From positions 1 to 64,000 of the forward strand of contig CAKTJC010000005.1 in the NCBI GenBank assembly GCA_934567355.1: a stretch of DNA of 64,000 nucleotides. Direction: 5' to 3'. A program made the position numbers and the translations under genes. This DNA comes from an uncultured Oscillospiraceae bacterium. GTDB lineage: Bacteria > Bacillota > Clostridia > Oscillospirales > Oscillospiraceae. Position 1 is the stretch's first letter, and every line of letters begins with the position of its first letter. Of the stretch, positions 17,749-26,640 are shown piece after piece. A model generated the notes under the pieces. It did not search any database. It was not told the DNA's origin and worked only from the letters and a program-made list of their open reading frames with translations.

Positions 17749-18521
17749 AACACGTAAAAAAAGATCCGCTGCTGAGTAGCGGGCTGTTCAGGGAGCCAAA
17801 CATTCCAGTACGAGAAGAAAAGGTTTTACAGACCATTCAAAGTTCGATGCAGAAGCTGGAAATGTCCCAGCTTGAGCAGCCCCTTGATATCTGGGAATTT
17901 CTCTATCTACAAAGCCGATTTATAAAGAAATACTGGTGGATCATGCAGGCCGTACTATTAAGCGTTTTGTACTGGTATGTCCGGCACCTAGGAGAAGCGC
18001 AGATGATCCGGCAGGTTCTTGGGATTGGGGCACCGCTGTTTGTGATATTGGTCATTCCTGAGCTTTGGAAAAACAGTAGCAACAACGCTTTGGACGTTGA
18101 AGCAACCACCATGTACACTTTGCAGCAGGTTTATTCGGCGCGGCTGGTGCTATTTGCCGGAGTAGATATTCTTTTGCTGTCACTGTTTTGTTTGGGTACA
18201 ACGGCATCAAAGTGCCTGTCCCTCTGGGAGTTTGTAACGCAATTTTTGATGCCGATGAATGTGACTTGCTGTATTTGCTTGACTTGTCTATATTGCCCAA
18301 GCGTGGGAAACCAAAGTTTTTCACTGGTGCTGTGCCTGCTCTTTGCAATAATGTGGCGGGACATTGTTCAGGATGAGCAAATCTATAATGCAATCACCGT
18401 ACCGACCTGGGCTACGCTGCTTGTTCTGTCGTTTGTATACATGGGATATTGCATATTCCGTGGTCAGCGAAATTGGAAGAAATTATTGGCTGTGCGACTG
18501 GCCGGAAATGAAATATCGTAG
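17745..18521 (+). CDS. Multi-pass membrane protein, putative anti-sigma factor
   Basis: 258 residues; ATG overlaps the sigma stop. The soluble N-terminal part of about 65 residues (PIREEKVLQTIQSS-type region) could bind the sigma factor. It is followed by about six membrane helices, including WWIMQAVLLSVLYWY, LGIGAPLFVILVIPELW, LVLFAGVDILLLSLFCLG and WATLLVLSFVYMGYCIF. No zinc anti-sigma (ZAS) motif is visible. Coupling with the ECF gene and the topology make it the likely cognate anti-sigma factor; this is inference. Confidence 0.7.
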   Translation: MKHVKKDPLLSSGLFREPNIPVREEKVLQTIQSSMQKLEMSQLEQPLDIWEFLYLQSRFIKKYWWIMQAVLLSVLYWYVRHLGEAQMIRQVLGIGAPLFVILVIPELWKNSSNNALDVEATTMYTLQQVYSARLVLFAGVDILLLSLFCLGTTASKCLSLWEFVTQFLMPMNVTCCICLTCLYCPSVGNQSFSLVLCLLFAIMWRDIVQDEQIYNAITVPTWATLLVLSFVYMGYCIFRGQRNWKKLLAVRLAGNEIS

Positions 18522-18538
18522 TTATGAGGTGTTTGAAA

Positions 18539-19108
18539 ATGCGTAAACATACTTTCTTGCTCTATTTACTTCTCACAACGTTATTTCTTATTGTATTGTC
18601 CGGTTGTGGAAAGGAAAATACTACAGGGGCAGTTGTCCATGCAACGGTTAGTGTTGATGTTTCCCCGGAAGCACTGAGCAATGTCTCTGTAAGTCTTCCG
18701 GAAGGGATGACCAGAGAAACCGTCTCCGATATCCAGCATGATTTCATCCAGAACGAAAAGCAAGTTGGTGGAATCGTTATTGTGGATATTTCCAATGAAT
18801 TGCTGGATTCACCTCGCGGCGACAATCCGTTGAAGATCACCGGCATTTTGGGTGAGCAGCTTATGTCCCAGGAAAATCCTAATGAAATCGAATTTATCTG
18901 CGCAGGTGGCAATAAATTTGCATATATTGAAATTTTCACCGGTAGTGGTGAACAAATTCACTATTGCCACTACCTGTTCCGTGGAGAAACATATAACTAC
19001 GATGTTTGGTTTAACTACGGTTTAGTGGACGAGGAAACCATTGCTGAAATTATTGCAACAGTTTCCGCCGACGATATCACTACGGAATTAAACAACAGTG
19101 ATATGTAA
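18539..19108 (+). CDS. Lipoprotein of the sigma/ABC cassette (copy 1)
   Basis: 189 residues from ATG 18539, preceded by GAGGTG; an ATG at 18524 lacks a ribosome site. Signal peptide with lipobox LSGC at about 19-22. The mature part is a beta-rich domain with IQHDFIQNEKQVGGIVIVDI, YNYDVWFNYGLVDEETI and ATVSADDI. The next gene encodes a clear paralogue with matching motifs in the same order. Surface-exposed, so possibly the input sensor of the sigma cassette or a partner of the ABC transporter. Confidence 0.75.
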   Translation: MRKHTFLLYLLLTTLFLIVLSGCGKENTTGAVVHATVSVDVSPEALSNVSVSLPEGMTRETVSDIQHDFIQNEKQVGGIVIVDISNELLDSPRGDNPLKITGILGEQLMSQENPNEIEFICAGGNKFAYIEIFTGSGEQIHYCHYLFRGETYNYDVWFNYGLVDEETIAEIIATVSADDITTELNNSDM

Positions 19109-19120
19109 GGGGGACGTACT

Positions 19121-19888
19121 ATGAAAAAGCGTTTTAGATTTCTTTTGCTCTGCTTCATTTTTGCTTGCATGGCGATTCTTGCTGGATGTAGCAAAGAGAA
19201 TGCAGGCTCTCTCAATACTCCTGATGTAATACAGCAGAGTACATCTCAACAAGAGGAATCGGAGCAGTCCCAGGACACGGTTCCGCAGGAGCAGGATATT
19301 GCTGTGACCTTTGACTATGCACCAGGAAGCATGGGGATTTATGTGAAGGCTGATCCGAATATGGAAGCAGACCCGGAAGTTCTGGATAGCATTACCATGA
19401 CTCTATCGGACAAGAAAGTGGACTTGACCCGCCAGCGTGTATCGAATTGCCAGTTTGATTTCATTAAGAGTGGACATCAGATCGGCGGATTTGTGCTGGT
19501 GGATATTCCTAAGGAGATGCTGGAAAAGGAACCGGAAAGCTGGGAAGAATTAGTGAGTGTCGTGGATTACATTGCAAAACAGGTCATGCCGGACGTGTAT
19601 CCGTCCAATTCTTATATCAGCGGCGGAGGACACCTAGATTTTGGCTTTGATTTACCATCTTACATGACCTTTATGATCCAAAACGACAACAAAGATCAGT
19701 ATATACATAATATCTATGTTGGCGAAAAGTACGTCTATGATTTTTGGTTCGATACTGGATGGCTGGCAGACAGTGGAGAAACCATTATGTCCACTCTTTC
19801 CGCCGAAGATATCAAACCAGATCTAAATCAATCTGATTCCTGGTCCATACATGATTTCCCAGATTTTCCGGGAGAACCTAACCGTTAG
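19121..19888 (+). CDS. Lipoprotein of the sigma/ABC cassette (copy 2)
   Basis: 255 residues. Lipobox LAGC, then a Gln/Ser/Glu-rich linker of about 50 residues and a domain paralogous to copy 1: NCQFDFIKSGHQIGGFVLVDI, YVYDFWFDTGWLADSGETI and STLSAEDIKPD. Strong AGGGGG site. Only 12 bases separate the two genes, so this looks like a tandem duplication with divergence. Function unknown; probably an extracytoplasmic component of the cassette. Confidence 0.75.
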   Translation: MKKRFRFLLLCFIFACMAILAGCSKENAGSLNTPDVIQQSTSQQEESEQSQDTVPQEQDIAVTFDYAPGSMGIYVKADPNMEADPEVLDSITMTLSDKKVDLTRQRVSNCQFDFIKSGHQIGGFVLVDIPKEMLEKEPESWEELVSVVDYIAKQVMPDVYPSNSYISGGGHLDFGFDLPSYMTFMIQNDNKDQYIHNIYVGEKYVYDFWFDTGWLADSGETIMSTLSAEDIKPDLNQSDSWSIHDFPDFPGEPNR

Positions 19889-19942
19889 GATGTGTGCTTT
19901 GATACCACCTAGGTACCACATTGTCAGCATTAGGAGGAATCA

Positions 19943-20842
19943 TTGTTAATGGAACTGAAAATAACCAATCTCACAAAAGATTTTCGAAAGACACGGGCTG
20001 TAGATGCAGTAAACTATACCTTTCACAGCGGTGTGTACGGCCTTTTAGGTGTCAACGGTGCAGGTAAAACCACCTTGATGCGGATGCTTACGACTCTGCT
20101 GAATCCCACGTCCGGTGAAATTACATGGGATGGAGAAGATATTTTCAAGATGGACAAGGAATACCGAAAGCTGTTGGGGTATCTGCCTCAGGACTTCGGC
20201 GCCTACCCGGATTTTTCCGTTCAGGACTACCTGATGTACATCTCCACCCTAAAGGGCATCAAACCGGCGGCGGCCAAGGCACGAGTCAGGGAGATGCTCC
20301 ACTTAACGGGCATGACCCAATTCAAAAGCAAGAAAATGAAATCCCTATCCGGCGGTATGAAACGCAGGGCTGGGATCGCTCAGGCGGTACTGAATGATCC
20401 CAAGATTCTGATACTGGACGAGCCCACTGCTGGTCTCGACCCCAGCGAACGAATTCGCTTTCGCAATCTCATCAGCGAGCTGGCTGCGGATCGGATCGTG
20501 CTGTTGTCTACTCACATTGTCTCGGATGTGGAATCCGTGGCAGGTCAAATCCTTTTGATGCAGGAAGGAAGATTTGTGGTGACGGGAACCATGGAGGAGA
20601 TTATTGCCTCCTGTCCGAACCGAAGCTGGATTTGTGATGTTCCAAAGGATCAGGTGCTGGCCTGTCACCAGAAGTACCGGGTGGCCAATGTGAAGGCCTT
20701 GGCAGATCACGCACAACTGCGGATTCTGTCTAAGGATGCGCCTATGTCGGGAGCCGTCCCGGAGGACACCTCCCTGGAGGATGTGTTCCTTTCCTACTTC
20801 GGTGAAAGATCAGGTGGTGAAGATGGCAATGGTATGGTATGA
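19943..20842 (+). CDS. ABC transporter ATP-binding protein
   Basis: About 299 residues. Walker A GVNGAGKTT, Q-loop YLPQDFGAYP, signature LSGGMKRRAG, Walker B ILILDEPTAGLD, H-loop LSTHIVSD: a complete active ATPase of the CcmA/antimicrobial-export type. Start TTG 19943 or ATG 19949; both suit AGGAGG at 19932. The following two genes encode its paralogous membrane partners, the first overlapping it by 20 bases. Confidence 0.9.
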   Translation: MLMELKITNLTKDFRKTRAVDAVNYTFHSGVYGLLGVNGAGKTTLMRMLTTLLNPTSGEITWDGEDIFKMDKEYRKLLGYLPQDFGAYPDFSVQDYLMYISTLKGIKPAAAKARVREMLHLTGMTQFKSKKMKSLSGGMKRRAGIAQAVLNDPKILILDEPTAGLDPSERIRFRNLISELAADRIVLLSTHIVSDVESVAGQILLMQEGRFVVTGTMEEIIASCPNRSWICDVPKDQVLACHQKYRVANVKALADHAQLRILSKDAPMSGAVPEDTSLEDVFLSYFGERSGGEDGNGMV

Positions 20843-22076
20843 GATCAAAAGGATCCTACTAAGACCAAGCTGTCAGATCGCCCTGCTGCTTTTACTGCTC
20901 ATGTCCGGACGGTTCTGCATCCAAGTGATGTGGGGAACGGAAAGCGCAGTTTGGGTCAATGACGAGGGGAAGCAGGAGACTGGTTACGCCGCGATGCAAA
21001 AACTCCGTGCTGCGCAGAAGGAATGGTCCGGTACCCTGGACCAGGAGCTGCTGGAAAAGGTGTTGGCAGAATTGAAACAGGCTGAAAGTGAAGGGGAAGC
21101 CCACCCGGAAGACCCGGATTATGCGTTTAAGCGATGTCAGGGACTGCAGCACATTCGCTCTTTGATGAATCAGGCATTCAAGTCGGACTATATCTGGAAG
21201 TACGAAGATTATTATCTGACGGAGACAGTGGATGAAAAACAGCTTTCCAATTTCTATGAGAATCGGGTGACACAGCTGAGAAATTGGCTGTACGATGAAA
21301 ACAGCGTGGCATATTCCTGGTTTTCAGAGGCAGAAAAACAGTATCTGATCCGTAATTATGAATCCCTGGAGACGCCCTTTGAAGTGGACTACACGACAGG
21401 CTGGGACATGGCGTACCGCGTCAGTTATTACATCATTTTGTACGGCAGCATATTCGCCACATTCCTGGTATCCGGTATTTTTGCCAATGAATTCCGGTGG
21501 AAAGCGGATTCGGTTTACTTCAGCACAGCACTTGGCAGGAAGAGAGGTACCCTGGCAAAGCTGACGGCAGGATTCCTGCTTACAACCGTGGTTTATTGGG
21601 GCATCCTGCTTACGGTTAATCTGCTGGTTCTGAGCTGCATGGGATTCGATGGAGGGAACTGCCCCATCCAAACAAATTATAAATATTGGAACAGTATTTA
21701 CAATCTTACCTTCTCCCAGAAACAGTTGCTTGCCTTGGGGGATGGCTACCTGCTTTGGATGTTTCTCTCCGCCTTTGTGATGCTGGTTTCTGCGGCTTCC
21801 CGATCTGTCAGTCTGGCGGTCACAATCCCGTCCTTGTTGATGCTGGGTACGAGTTTTTTGGAACGCAATGGCTATGTGAATTCTGTGTCCAAGATTATGC
21901 TGCTTTTTCCCCATAATATGGCAAATGTGGAGTATGCAAGCAGGCATATTGTGCTGTATTCCGTCTTTGGCAATATTGTGCCTCCTATCACCATCCAGCG
22001 GGTGATGTATCCCTGTATTACCCTAGTGCTGGCGATTCTATGCTACCAGATATTCCGGCGCAAGCAAATTCGCTGA
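20823..22076 (+). CDS. ABC transporter permease (paralogue 1)
   Basis: 417 residues from ATG 20823, inside the end of the ATPase gene. N-terminal membrane helix (CQIALLLLLLMSGRF), a large extracytoplasmic region containing EWSGTLDQELLEKVLAELK, then five or so helices including YIILYGSIFATFLVSGIFA and LLTTVVYWGILLTVNLL, and the tail CYQIFRRKQIR. Pairs in tandem with a paralogue, suggesting a heterodimeric membrane unit with the single ATPase. Confidence 0.82.
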   Translation: MAMVWYEIKRILLRPSCQIALLLLLLMSGRFCIQVMWGTESAVWVNDEGKQETGYAAMQKLRAAQKEWSGTLDQELLEKVLAELKQAESEGEAHPEDPDYAFKRCQGLQHIRSLMNQAFKSDYIWKYEDYYLTETVDEKQLSNFYENRVTQLRNWLYDENSVAYSWFSEAEKQYLIRNYESLETPFEVDYTTGWDMAYRVSYYIILYGSIFATFLVSGIFANEFRWKADSVYFSTALGRKRGTLAKLTAGFLLTTVVYWGILLTVNLLVLSCMGFDGGNCPIQTNYKYWNSIYNLTFSQKQLLALGDGYLLWMFLSAFVMLVSAASRSVSLAVTIPSLLMLGTSFLERNGYVNSVSKIMLLFPHNMANVEYASRHIVLYSVFGNIVPPITIQRVMYPCITLVLAILCYQIFRRKQIR

Positions 22077-22090
22077 GAAAGGGGGTTGCT

Positions 22091-23332
22091 ATGCTGGTAC
22101 GTTATGAACTTCAGAAGGTATTCACCAAGCGGGCCAATCAGATTATTCTGATTTTGCTGGCTGTGCTCATGGCTTATAGCTGCGGGGTGGCGCTGATGCG
22201 GGTGGAATGGGTAGATGAGCAAGGCAATTCGGTAACCCGTCATGCCGCAGCAGTGAAGCTCCTGGAGGCGAGCCGGGAATGGTCCGGCCCCTTGGATCAG
22301 GAGTTGCTGGAGAAAGCTCTGGCGGAGCTCAAAGAAATTTACAGTTCCACCGAAGTTGATGCTCAATCCAAGGAAAGCAACTGGCTTCTGCGTAATAAGC
22401 TACAGGGGGTGCAGGAGATTGCGGATCTGCTGGGCTGGTCCTTTGTGGATGACTATGGCACCTTTGAAGAAATGATTGGGGGTTTACAGCCAGAGGATCT
22501 TTCCCGCTTCTATGCAAATCGCATAGAAAATCGAAAAGCATGGCTTTATGAGGACGAATCCTCCTGGGGATATTACAACTATTCCGAGGCAGAGAAGCAG
22601 TTTATTCTCAGCAAGTTTGAAGCATTGCAGACCCCGCTGGAAACAGGCTACCATGAGGGCTGGGTTCAGGCAATAGAGCAGCTCCCTACTCTGCTGAAAT
22701 ATGGCATTATCCTTCTGAGCTTTGTACTGGCGGGGGTTTTCTCCGACGAATTCGCCTGGAAAACAGACACCGTGTATTACAACACCTTGCATGGCCGCAC
22801 GAGAGCTACTGCGGTAAAGGTGGGACTGGGTTTCCTGATGATCACCGTAGCTTATTGGCTGTGCGTCAGTATTTACAGCTCCATCGTGCTGGGTAATTTG
22901 GGAACCGAGGGAGGAAATTGCAGCATTCAGGTTCATTCCAACTACTGGAACATCCGGGAACAGATGACCTTTCGGCAATTCTATCTGTTGGCCATCGGTG
23001 CGGGATACCTGGGGTATTTGTTTATCGGCTTTCTCGTTCTGTGGATTTCCGCAAAAACCAAGTCTCCGGTGCTGGCGGTGCTGATTCCGTCGCTGCTGCT
23101 TCTTCTTCCGGGTTTTCTCCATGAATTTTACAGTCCCACCATGCGCCGCGTCATTGGCATCCTTCCGGACAAGCTGCTGGATATCGGTGAGGCAATTCAG
23201 TACCTTTATCTGTATACCGTCAAGAATCATGTAATGACAGCTGTACCCATTGTGCTGACGGTTTATCCCTGCATTACTGTATTGCTGGTTTTCCTGTGCT
23301 ACCGGGAGTATCGGCACAAGCAGATTGCCTAA
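22091..23332 (+). CDS. ABC transporter permease (paralogue 2)
   Basis: 413 residues; ATG 22091 follows AAAGGGGG. Same plan as the preceding permease: first helix QIILILLAVLMAYSCGVAL, then the matched ectodomain EWSGPLDQELLEKALAELK, helices LKYGIILLSFVLAGVF and VLIPSLLLLLPGFL, and the tail CYREYRHKQIA. Retained duplication implies the two permeases form a heterodimer. A fragment matching this tail is found about 160 bases downstream. Confidence 0.82.
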   Translation: MLVRYELQKVFTKRANQIILILLAVLMAYSCGVALMRVEWVDEQGNSVTRHAAAVKLLEASREWSGPLDQELLEKALAELKEIYSSTEVDAQSKESNWLLRNKLQGVQEIADLLGWSFVDDYGTFEEMIGGLQPEDLSRFYANRIENRKAWLYEDESSWGYYNYSEAEKQFILSKFEALQTPLETGYHEGWVQAIEQLPTLLKYGIILLSFVLAGVFSDEFAWKTDTVYYNTLHGRTRATAVKVGLGFLMITVAYWLCVSIYSSIVLGNLGTEGGNCSIQVHSNYWNIREQMTFRQFYLLAIGAGYLGYLFIGFLVLWISAKTKSPVLAVLIPSLLLLLPGFLHEFYSPTMRRVIGILPDKLLDIGEAIQYLYLYTVKNHVMTAVPIVLTVYPCITVLLVFLCYREYRHKQIA

Positions 23333-23480
23333 GAGCGCATTACCTCCACTGGATTATAGTAACACTTCTTTGACTGTCAATCGATTATACAACCAGACAC
23401 GTTAATGCAGGGTGATTGTTGTTTATGAATTAAGCCTGTTGAAAATCAGCCTCGTTGTATTGCGACAAGGGGAAAAATCA

Positions 23481-23525
23481 CTGCAATTTGTGTGGTACCG
23501 TTATCGGCATAAGCAGATTACATAG
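23481..23525 (+). pseudogene. C-terminal remnant of a third permease copy
   Basis: This stretch reads LQFVWYRYRHKQIT followed by a stop. It closely matches the last residues of the preceding permease (CYREYRHKQIA stop). No permease coding sequence lies just upstream, so it appears to be the debris of a deleted third copy. Confidence 0.6.
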
Positions 23526-23589
23526 GGCAATCTCTACCCCGAACTATCGAATCCTTTTATATCATTTGAAAAAGAAAGGACGGATGACC

Positions 23590-24591
23590 ATGAAACGAAT
23601 AGCAACACTGACAATTTCAATACTTCTCCTATTTGGCTCGTTATCTGCTTGCACACAAAGTATAGCAACTGCCCTTTCAGAACAGGAAAATCTATCAGAA
23701 GTTAACTGGTATTATGAGTTTTTTTCTGATAAGGATGATAAAGTCGCCGTAACAGATAATCAGACGGTATTGCTAAATAAAGGCATTGTTACAGTGAATC
23801 AGAGTGTTTCCAGTAATGGTTATACCATAGCCCTTGAATCAGCAATAAGTGATGGATACAGATCATTGTTCAAGTTCCGAGTAACTGCACCTACAGGGTC
23901 GATTCTCGATGGTGACCGATATGTTTTTGATTGCTCATCTCGAATTACAGGTAAAAATGGTGAAGATCTCAACCTCACATTTAATGCAGCGGGGGACGAA
24001 ACACTAGAGGATAATAATATTACTGATAACGAAATCACGATTTTATACGAATCAACAACTGCACCTACAGAAGAGAGTGCAGGTATAATGAAACACGGAA
24101 CAGTTTGGACAATCAGTATTTCAAAAATTAGTGAGTATCTTATAGTGGATGATGGTGCTGAAAAACGTCGTGAATTAGAAAAAGAGATTCCCGGAGAATG
24201 GGTATTCTCCATTACTTTTGATGAATCCACTCTTTTATCGGATGAATATGAATGCTTATCAACTCCTATACGTTATCCAGCTGAGCGTTACAAGAGAGAA
24301 CATAGTTTTCCTGTCACTGTGCAGCTCACATCATTTAAGATTCGGGCGTTTGGCGGTACGCTTTGCTATGATAAACCGTTGACTGGATTTTGGGAAGGCA
24401 TCGAGCTGGAACCAATGTTTGTTTATCTGAAAGATGGTACAGCAGTGGAAGCTCATTTTAGAACAGGTCAAAATAAAACAGATCATTGGGAATCTGTGTT
24501 TGAATTCGCAATACCAATGGCTGTAGGAGATATTGACTATATAGATTTTCCGGGTAGTCAGAAAATATTAGTTTCTACAGGCCATTCTTGA
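23590..24591 (+). CDS. Lipoprotein with DUF4179-like domain
   Basis: 333 residues. ATG 23590 follows AAAGGA at good distance; an ATG at 23584 is also possible. Signal peptide ATLTISILLLFGSL with lipobox LSAC. The mature part is beta-rich (ESAISDGYRSLFKFRVTAP, YVFDCSSRITGKNGEDLNL, VQLTSFKIRAFGG). It resembles by eye the extracellular DUF4179 region of clostridial anti-sigma proteins, but without their transmembrane and sigma-binding part. AT-rich like other cargo. Sits downstream of the ABC genes and could be a secreted sensor; function not established. Confidence 0.65.
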   Translation: MKRIATLTISILLLFGSLSACTQSIATALSEQENLSEVNWYYEFFSDKDDKVAVTDNQTVLLNKGIVTVNQSVSSNGYTIALESAISDGYRSLFKFRVTAPTGSILDGDRYVFDCSSRITGKNGEDLNLTFNAAGDETLEDNNITDNEITILYESTTAPTEESAGIMKHGTVWTISISKISEYLIVDDGAEKRRELEKEIPGEWVFSITFDESTLLSDEYECLSTPIRYPAERYKREHSFPVTVQLTSFKIRAFGGTLCYDKPLTGFWEGIELEPMFVYLKDGTAVEAHFRTGQNKTDHWESVFEFAIPMAVGDIDYIDFPGSQKILVSTGHS

Positions 24592-24662
24592 AAGAAGGAC
24601 CAAGTTAATGACGAAACCAGACGGACAGCGCTGAACATATCATTATTGGAGGCACGATAATT

Positions 24663-24836
24663 GTGAATAGTAATCAAAACGAATCCCGGTGGATTCATTG
24701 TCCCATCTGCAATGGAAAGACCCGGACAAAGGTGTATGTGGATACTGTAATGTTCAAATTTCCACTGTACTGCCCCAAGTGTAAAACCGAAATCCAGATC
24801 GATATTTCACAACTGAAAATGACCGTAAGCAAATGA
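24663..24836 (+). CDS. Cysteine-rich KTR family protein
   Basis: 57-residue protein starting at GTG 24663, with GGAGG upstream. Two CxxC pairs (HCPICNGKTRTKVY and YCPKCKTEIQID) form a zinc-ribbon, and the KTR motif follows the first pair, as in the Cys_rich_KTR family of conjugative elements. An efficient terminator follows. Role unknown. Confidence 0.8.
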   Translation: MNSNQNESRWIHCPICNGKTRTKVYVDTVMFKFPLYCPKCKTEIQIDISQLKMTVSK

Positions 24837-24852
24837 GCCAGACGTAGAACGC

Positions 24853-24902
24853 AGAGCCTGCTTTCCTGTGAAATCACATCACAGGGTAAGCAGGCTCTTT
24901 TC
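24853..24902 (+). terminator. Strong terminator after KTR gene
   Basis: Stem of about 18 bp (AGAGCCTGCTT..CCTGTGA with TCACAGG..AAGCAGGCTCT) followed by TTTTC. It ends the cargo cassette. Confidence 0.85.
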
Positions 24903-24954
24903 ATTCAGACTATAATTGGTTTCCATTTCGGCAAAGACAAATTGGAGAGCGGAA

Positions 24955-25311
24955 CTATCTATCCGATTTATCGCCCAAAGAAATGGCTCCATCAATAGCA
25001 CTCTCAATTATCGTTAAGTATTCCTCCGGGCACAGTTTCAGCTTATGGCTGACACGCTGCCTCAGCTCACTTTCGTTCTGTATGACCGCCGGATTGAAAT
25101 ATCGTTCCATCGGTAAGCCGCAAATCCTCACGAGCTGTATCAGAACAGGCACGCTGGGTATTTTCCCAACATTTTCAATATCAGCAAGATATTTGACAGC
25201 AACATGTAGTGTTTCAGCAAGTGCCCTTTGCGTTATCCGCTTTGCTTTTCGTGCTGCTTTTACATCTGCTCCAAAGGTTTCAAATCCAGGACATTCTTCA
25301 ATTATCGCCAT
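24955..25311 (-). CDS. XRE-family transcriptional regulator
   Basis: 118 residues with an N-terminal Cro/CI-type helix-turn-helix: VKAARKAKRITQRALAETLHVAVKYLADIENVGKIPS (shown only in part as motif ITQRALAETLHV), then a short helical C-terminal part ending GAISLGDKSDR. Divergent from the downstream ICE regulatory genes, a usual place for the repressor that governs excision and transfer. Targets cannot be identified from sequence. Confidence 0.85.
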   Translation of the reverse strand: MAIIEECPGFETFGADVKAARKAKRITQRALAETLHVAVKYLADIENVGKIPSVPVLIQLVRICGLPMERYFNPAVIQNESELRQRVSHKLKLCPEEYLTIIESAIDGAISLGDKSDR

Positions 25312-25824
25312 ATTTCATCACCCATGTACATTGTATAGTTCATATTTGTGTTATGGGATGATGGATTCTGCGCTTTAACTACTCTTTATAGTTCTTCTCT
25401 TGGACTGATCAAACGTTATTAATGTCACATTTCATAGATCTGCCCAGCGGCAGAAAAGAAAAAAAGCCGCTGCTGAGCAGTCACTTTTCATGCCTAAAAT
25501 ATCTCCCTCGGCGGCTTTGATTTTCAGAGCCGCCATTTTCTTTTGCGATTCGTCAGGTTTGGCAGCTCATAGGAGGAAGCCGTCTTGATAATAGCTCGCT
25601 GCCGTAGTCCGATAGGAGCATCCCTGTCAAAAAAAGCCTGTCCCTCGCACAGGACATCTGCGGCTGTGAGGATGAACTATACGATGTAGTTACTCCGCAT
25701 ATTTTACTATATTGCGCCCATCCGGTATGCTGCCGGTTGGGCGTTTTTCTGTGCCTTCCTCGCTGCCGCTCTCCACCGCCCCTCATTCAGATTCCCAATA
25801 AAAATCTGAACGGAGGAAACACGG
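25312..25824. other. Non-coding regulatory interval with hairpins
   Basis: About 510 bases without a supported gene between the XRE repressor and a leader ORF. It holds a stem GGCGGCT/AGCCGCC (25510-25534) followed by ATTTTCTTTT, a CCTGT/ACAGG hairpin near 25640-25655, and a terminator at 25715. Probably the regulatory region of the sigma-like operon, with one or more attenuators. Confidence 0.5.
25715..25749 (+). terminator. Terminator/attenuator before the ICE regulatory operon
   Basis: Stem CGCCCA-T-CCGG pairing with CCGG-T-TGGGCG, followed by TTTTT, upstream of the small leader ORF. May attenuate transcription into it. Confidence 0.65.
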
Positions 25825-25974
25825 ATGGGTATAACCACTGCAAATCATTCTACTTTACAGCAAAGAATATCAAATATTTTTCTCCCCAAAGGTTGCCGTT
25901 TTCCACTTTCACGGATTACCCCAGTGAAAGGGAGAAAAACGACCACCCGCCTTCGCGGCTGCGAAGGGAGGTGA
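25825..25974 (+). CDS. Putative 49-residue leader peptide
   Basis: ATG with a strong CGGAGGAAACACGG ribosome site; encodes a basic peptide starting MGITTANHSTLQQRI and ending RLRGCEGR. Its last codons contain the GGGAGG ribosome site of the sigma-like gene, which starts four bases after its stop. This arrangement suggests translational coupling. No homology recognised. Confidence 0.42.
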   Translation: MGITTANHSTLQQRISNIFLPKGCRFPLSRITPVKGRKTTTRLRGCEGR

Positions 25975-25978
25975 GAAA

Positions 25979-26407
25979 ATGAAAGACTCCGTAGAGCAGC
26001 GCATTCAGAATCAGTTTGGCGGCTTTTGCACCAGGGTTTTGAAGAACGAAGCCAACCGTATTCATAACGAGTACGCAAGGCAGCGGGAACTGGAAAAGTC
26101 CTTGGAGGACATGACGCCGGAAGAATTGGAGCAGACCGCAGTCATGGACAAGTATTTCCATGACGACCATGTATTTGAGGTACTGGGCAAGCAGGTTGTT
26201 GTAACCGGCGATCTTCTGGCAGAAGCCATTGCCAAGCTGCCGGACAGGAAGCGGGACATCATTCTGCTGTCCTACTTCCTGGGACTGTCGGATCGTGAGA
26301 TTAGCGAACATCTCCATGTTGTCCGTCAAGCGGTCAGCAAGCACCGTGCCGGTATTCTGAGGGAGCTGCGTGAGATTTTACAAAAGGAGGGATTTGAGTG
26401 GCTGTAG
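25979..26407 (+). CDS. Sigma-70-like regulator of the ICE
   Basis: 142 residues; ATG with AGGGAGGTGAG upstream. The C-terminal half is a sigma region-4 HTH (LPDRKRDIILLSYFLGLSDR followed by EISEHLHVVRQAVSKHRAG). The N-terminal half is charged and helical, without a canonical region 2. Such proteins are conserved in Tn916/Tn1549-type elements just upstream of an HTH_16 protein and the recombinase. The stop overlaps the next gene's GTG. Confidence 0.85.
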   Translation: MKDSVEQRIQNQFGGFCTRVLKNEANRIHNEYARQRELEKSLEDMTPEELEQTAVMDKYFHDDHVFEVLGKQVVVTGDLLAEAIAKLPDRKRDIILLSYFLGLSDREISEHLHVVRQAVSKHRAGILRELREILQKEGFEWL

Positions 26408-26640
26408 GCGTCAAAGCGCCCCTTCCGGCATCTGTCATTTTGGCAGCGGCCGATGGGGACGAAAAAGCGCTCAATGCTGTCCTCAGCCATTACCATGGGT
26501 ACATCCGCTTTCTCGCCATGCGCCCGTTGAAAGACGAATACGGGAATGAGTTCCTGTGCGTTGACGAAAGTATGCGGCTCAGACTGGAAGCAAAGCTGCT
26601 GTACAGCATTGTGACCTGCTTTAAGGTACTGCCTGTGTAA
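26398..26640 (+). CDS. Helix-turn-helix (HTH_16-like) ICE protein
   Basis: 80 residues from GTG 26398, overlapping the sigma-like gene. Sequence features VILAAADGDEKALNAVLSHY and YIRFLAMRPL match the small Tn916 Orf7/HTH_16-type proteins that act with the sigma-like factor in ICE regulation. Followed by a long non-coding structured region. Confidence 0.78.
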   Translation: MAVGVKAPLPASVILAAADGDEKALNAVLSHYHGYIRFLAMRPLKDEYGNEFLCVDESMRLRLEAKLLYSIVTCFKVLPV

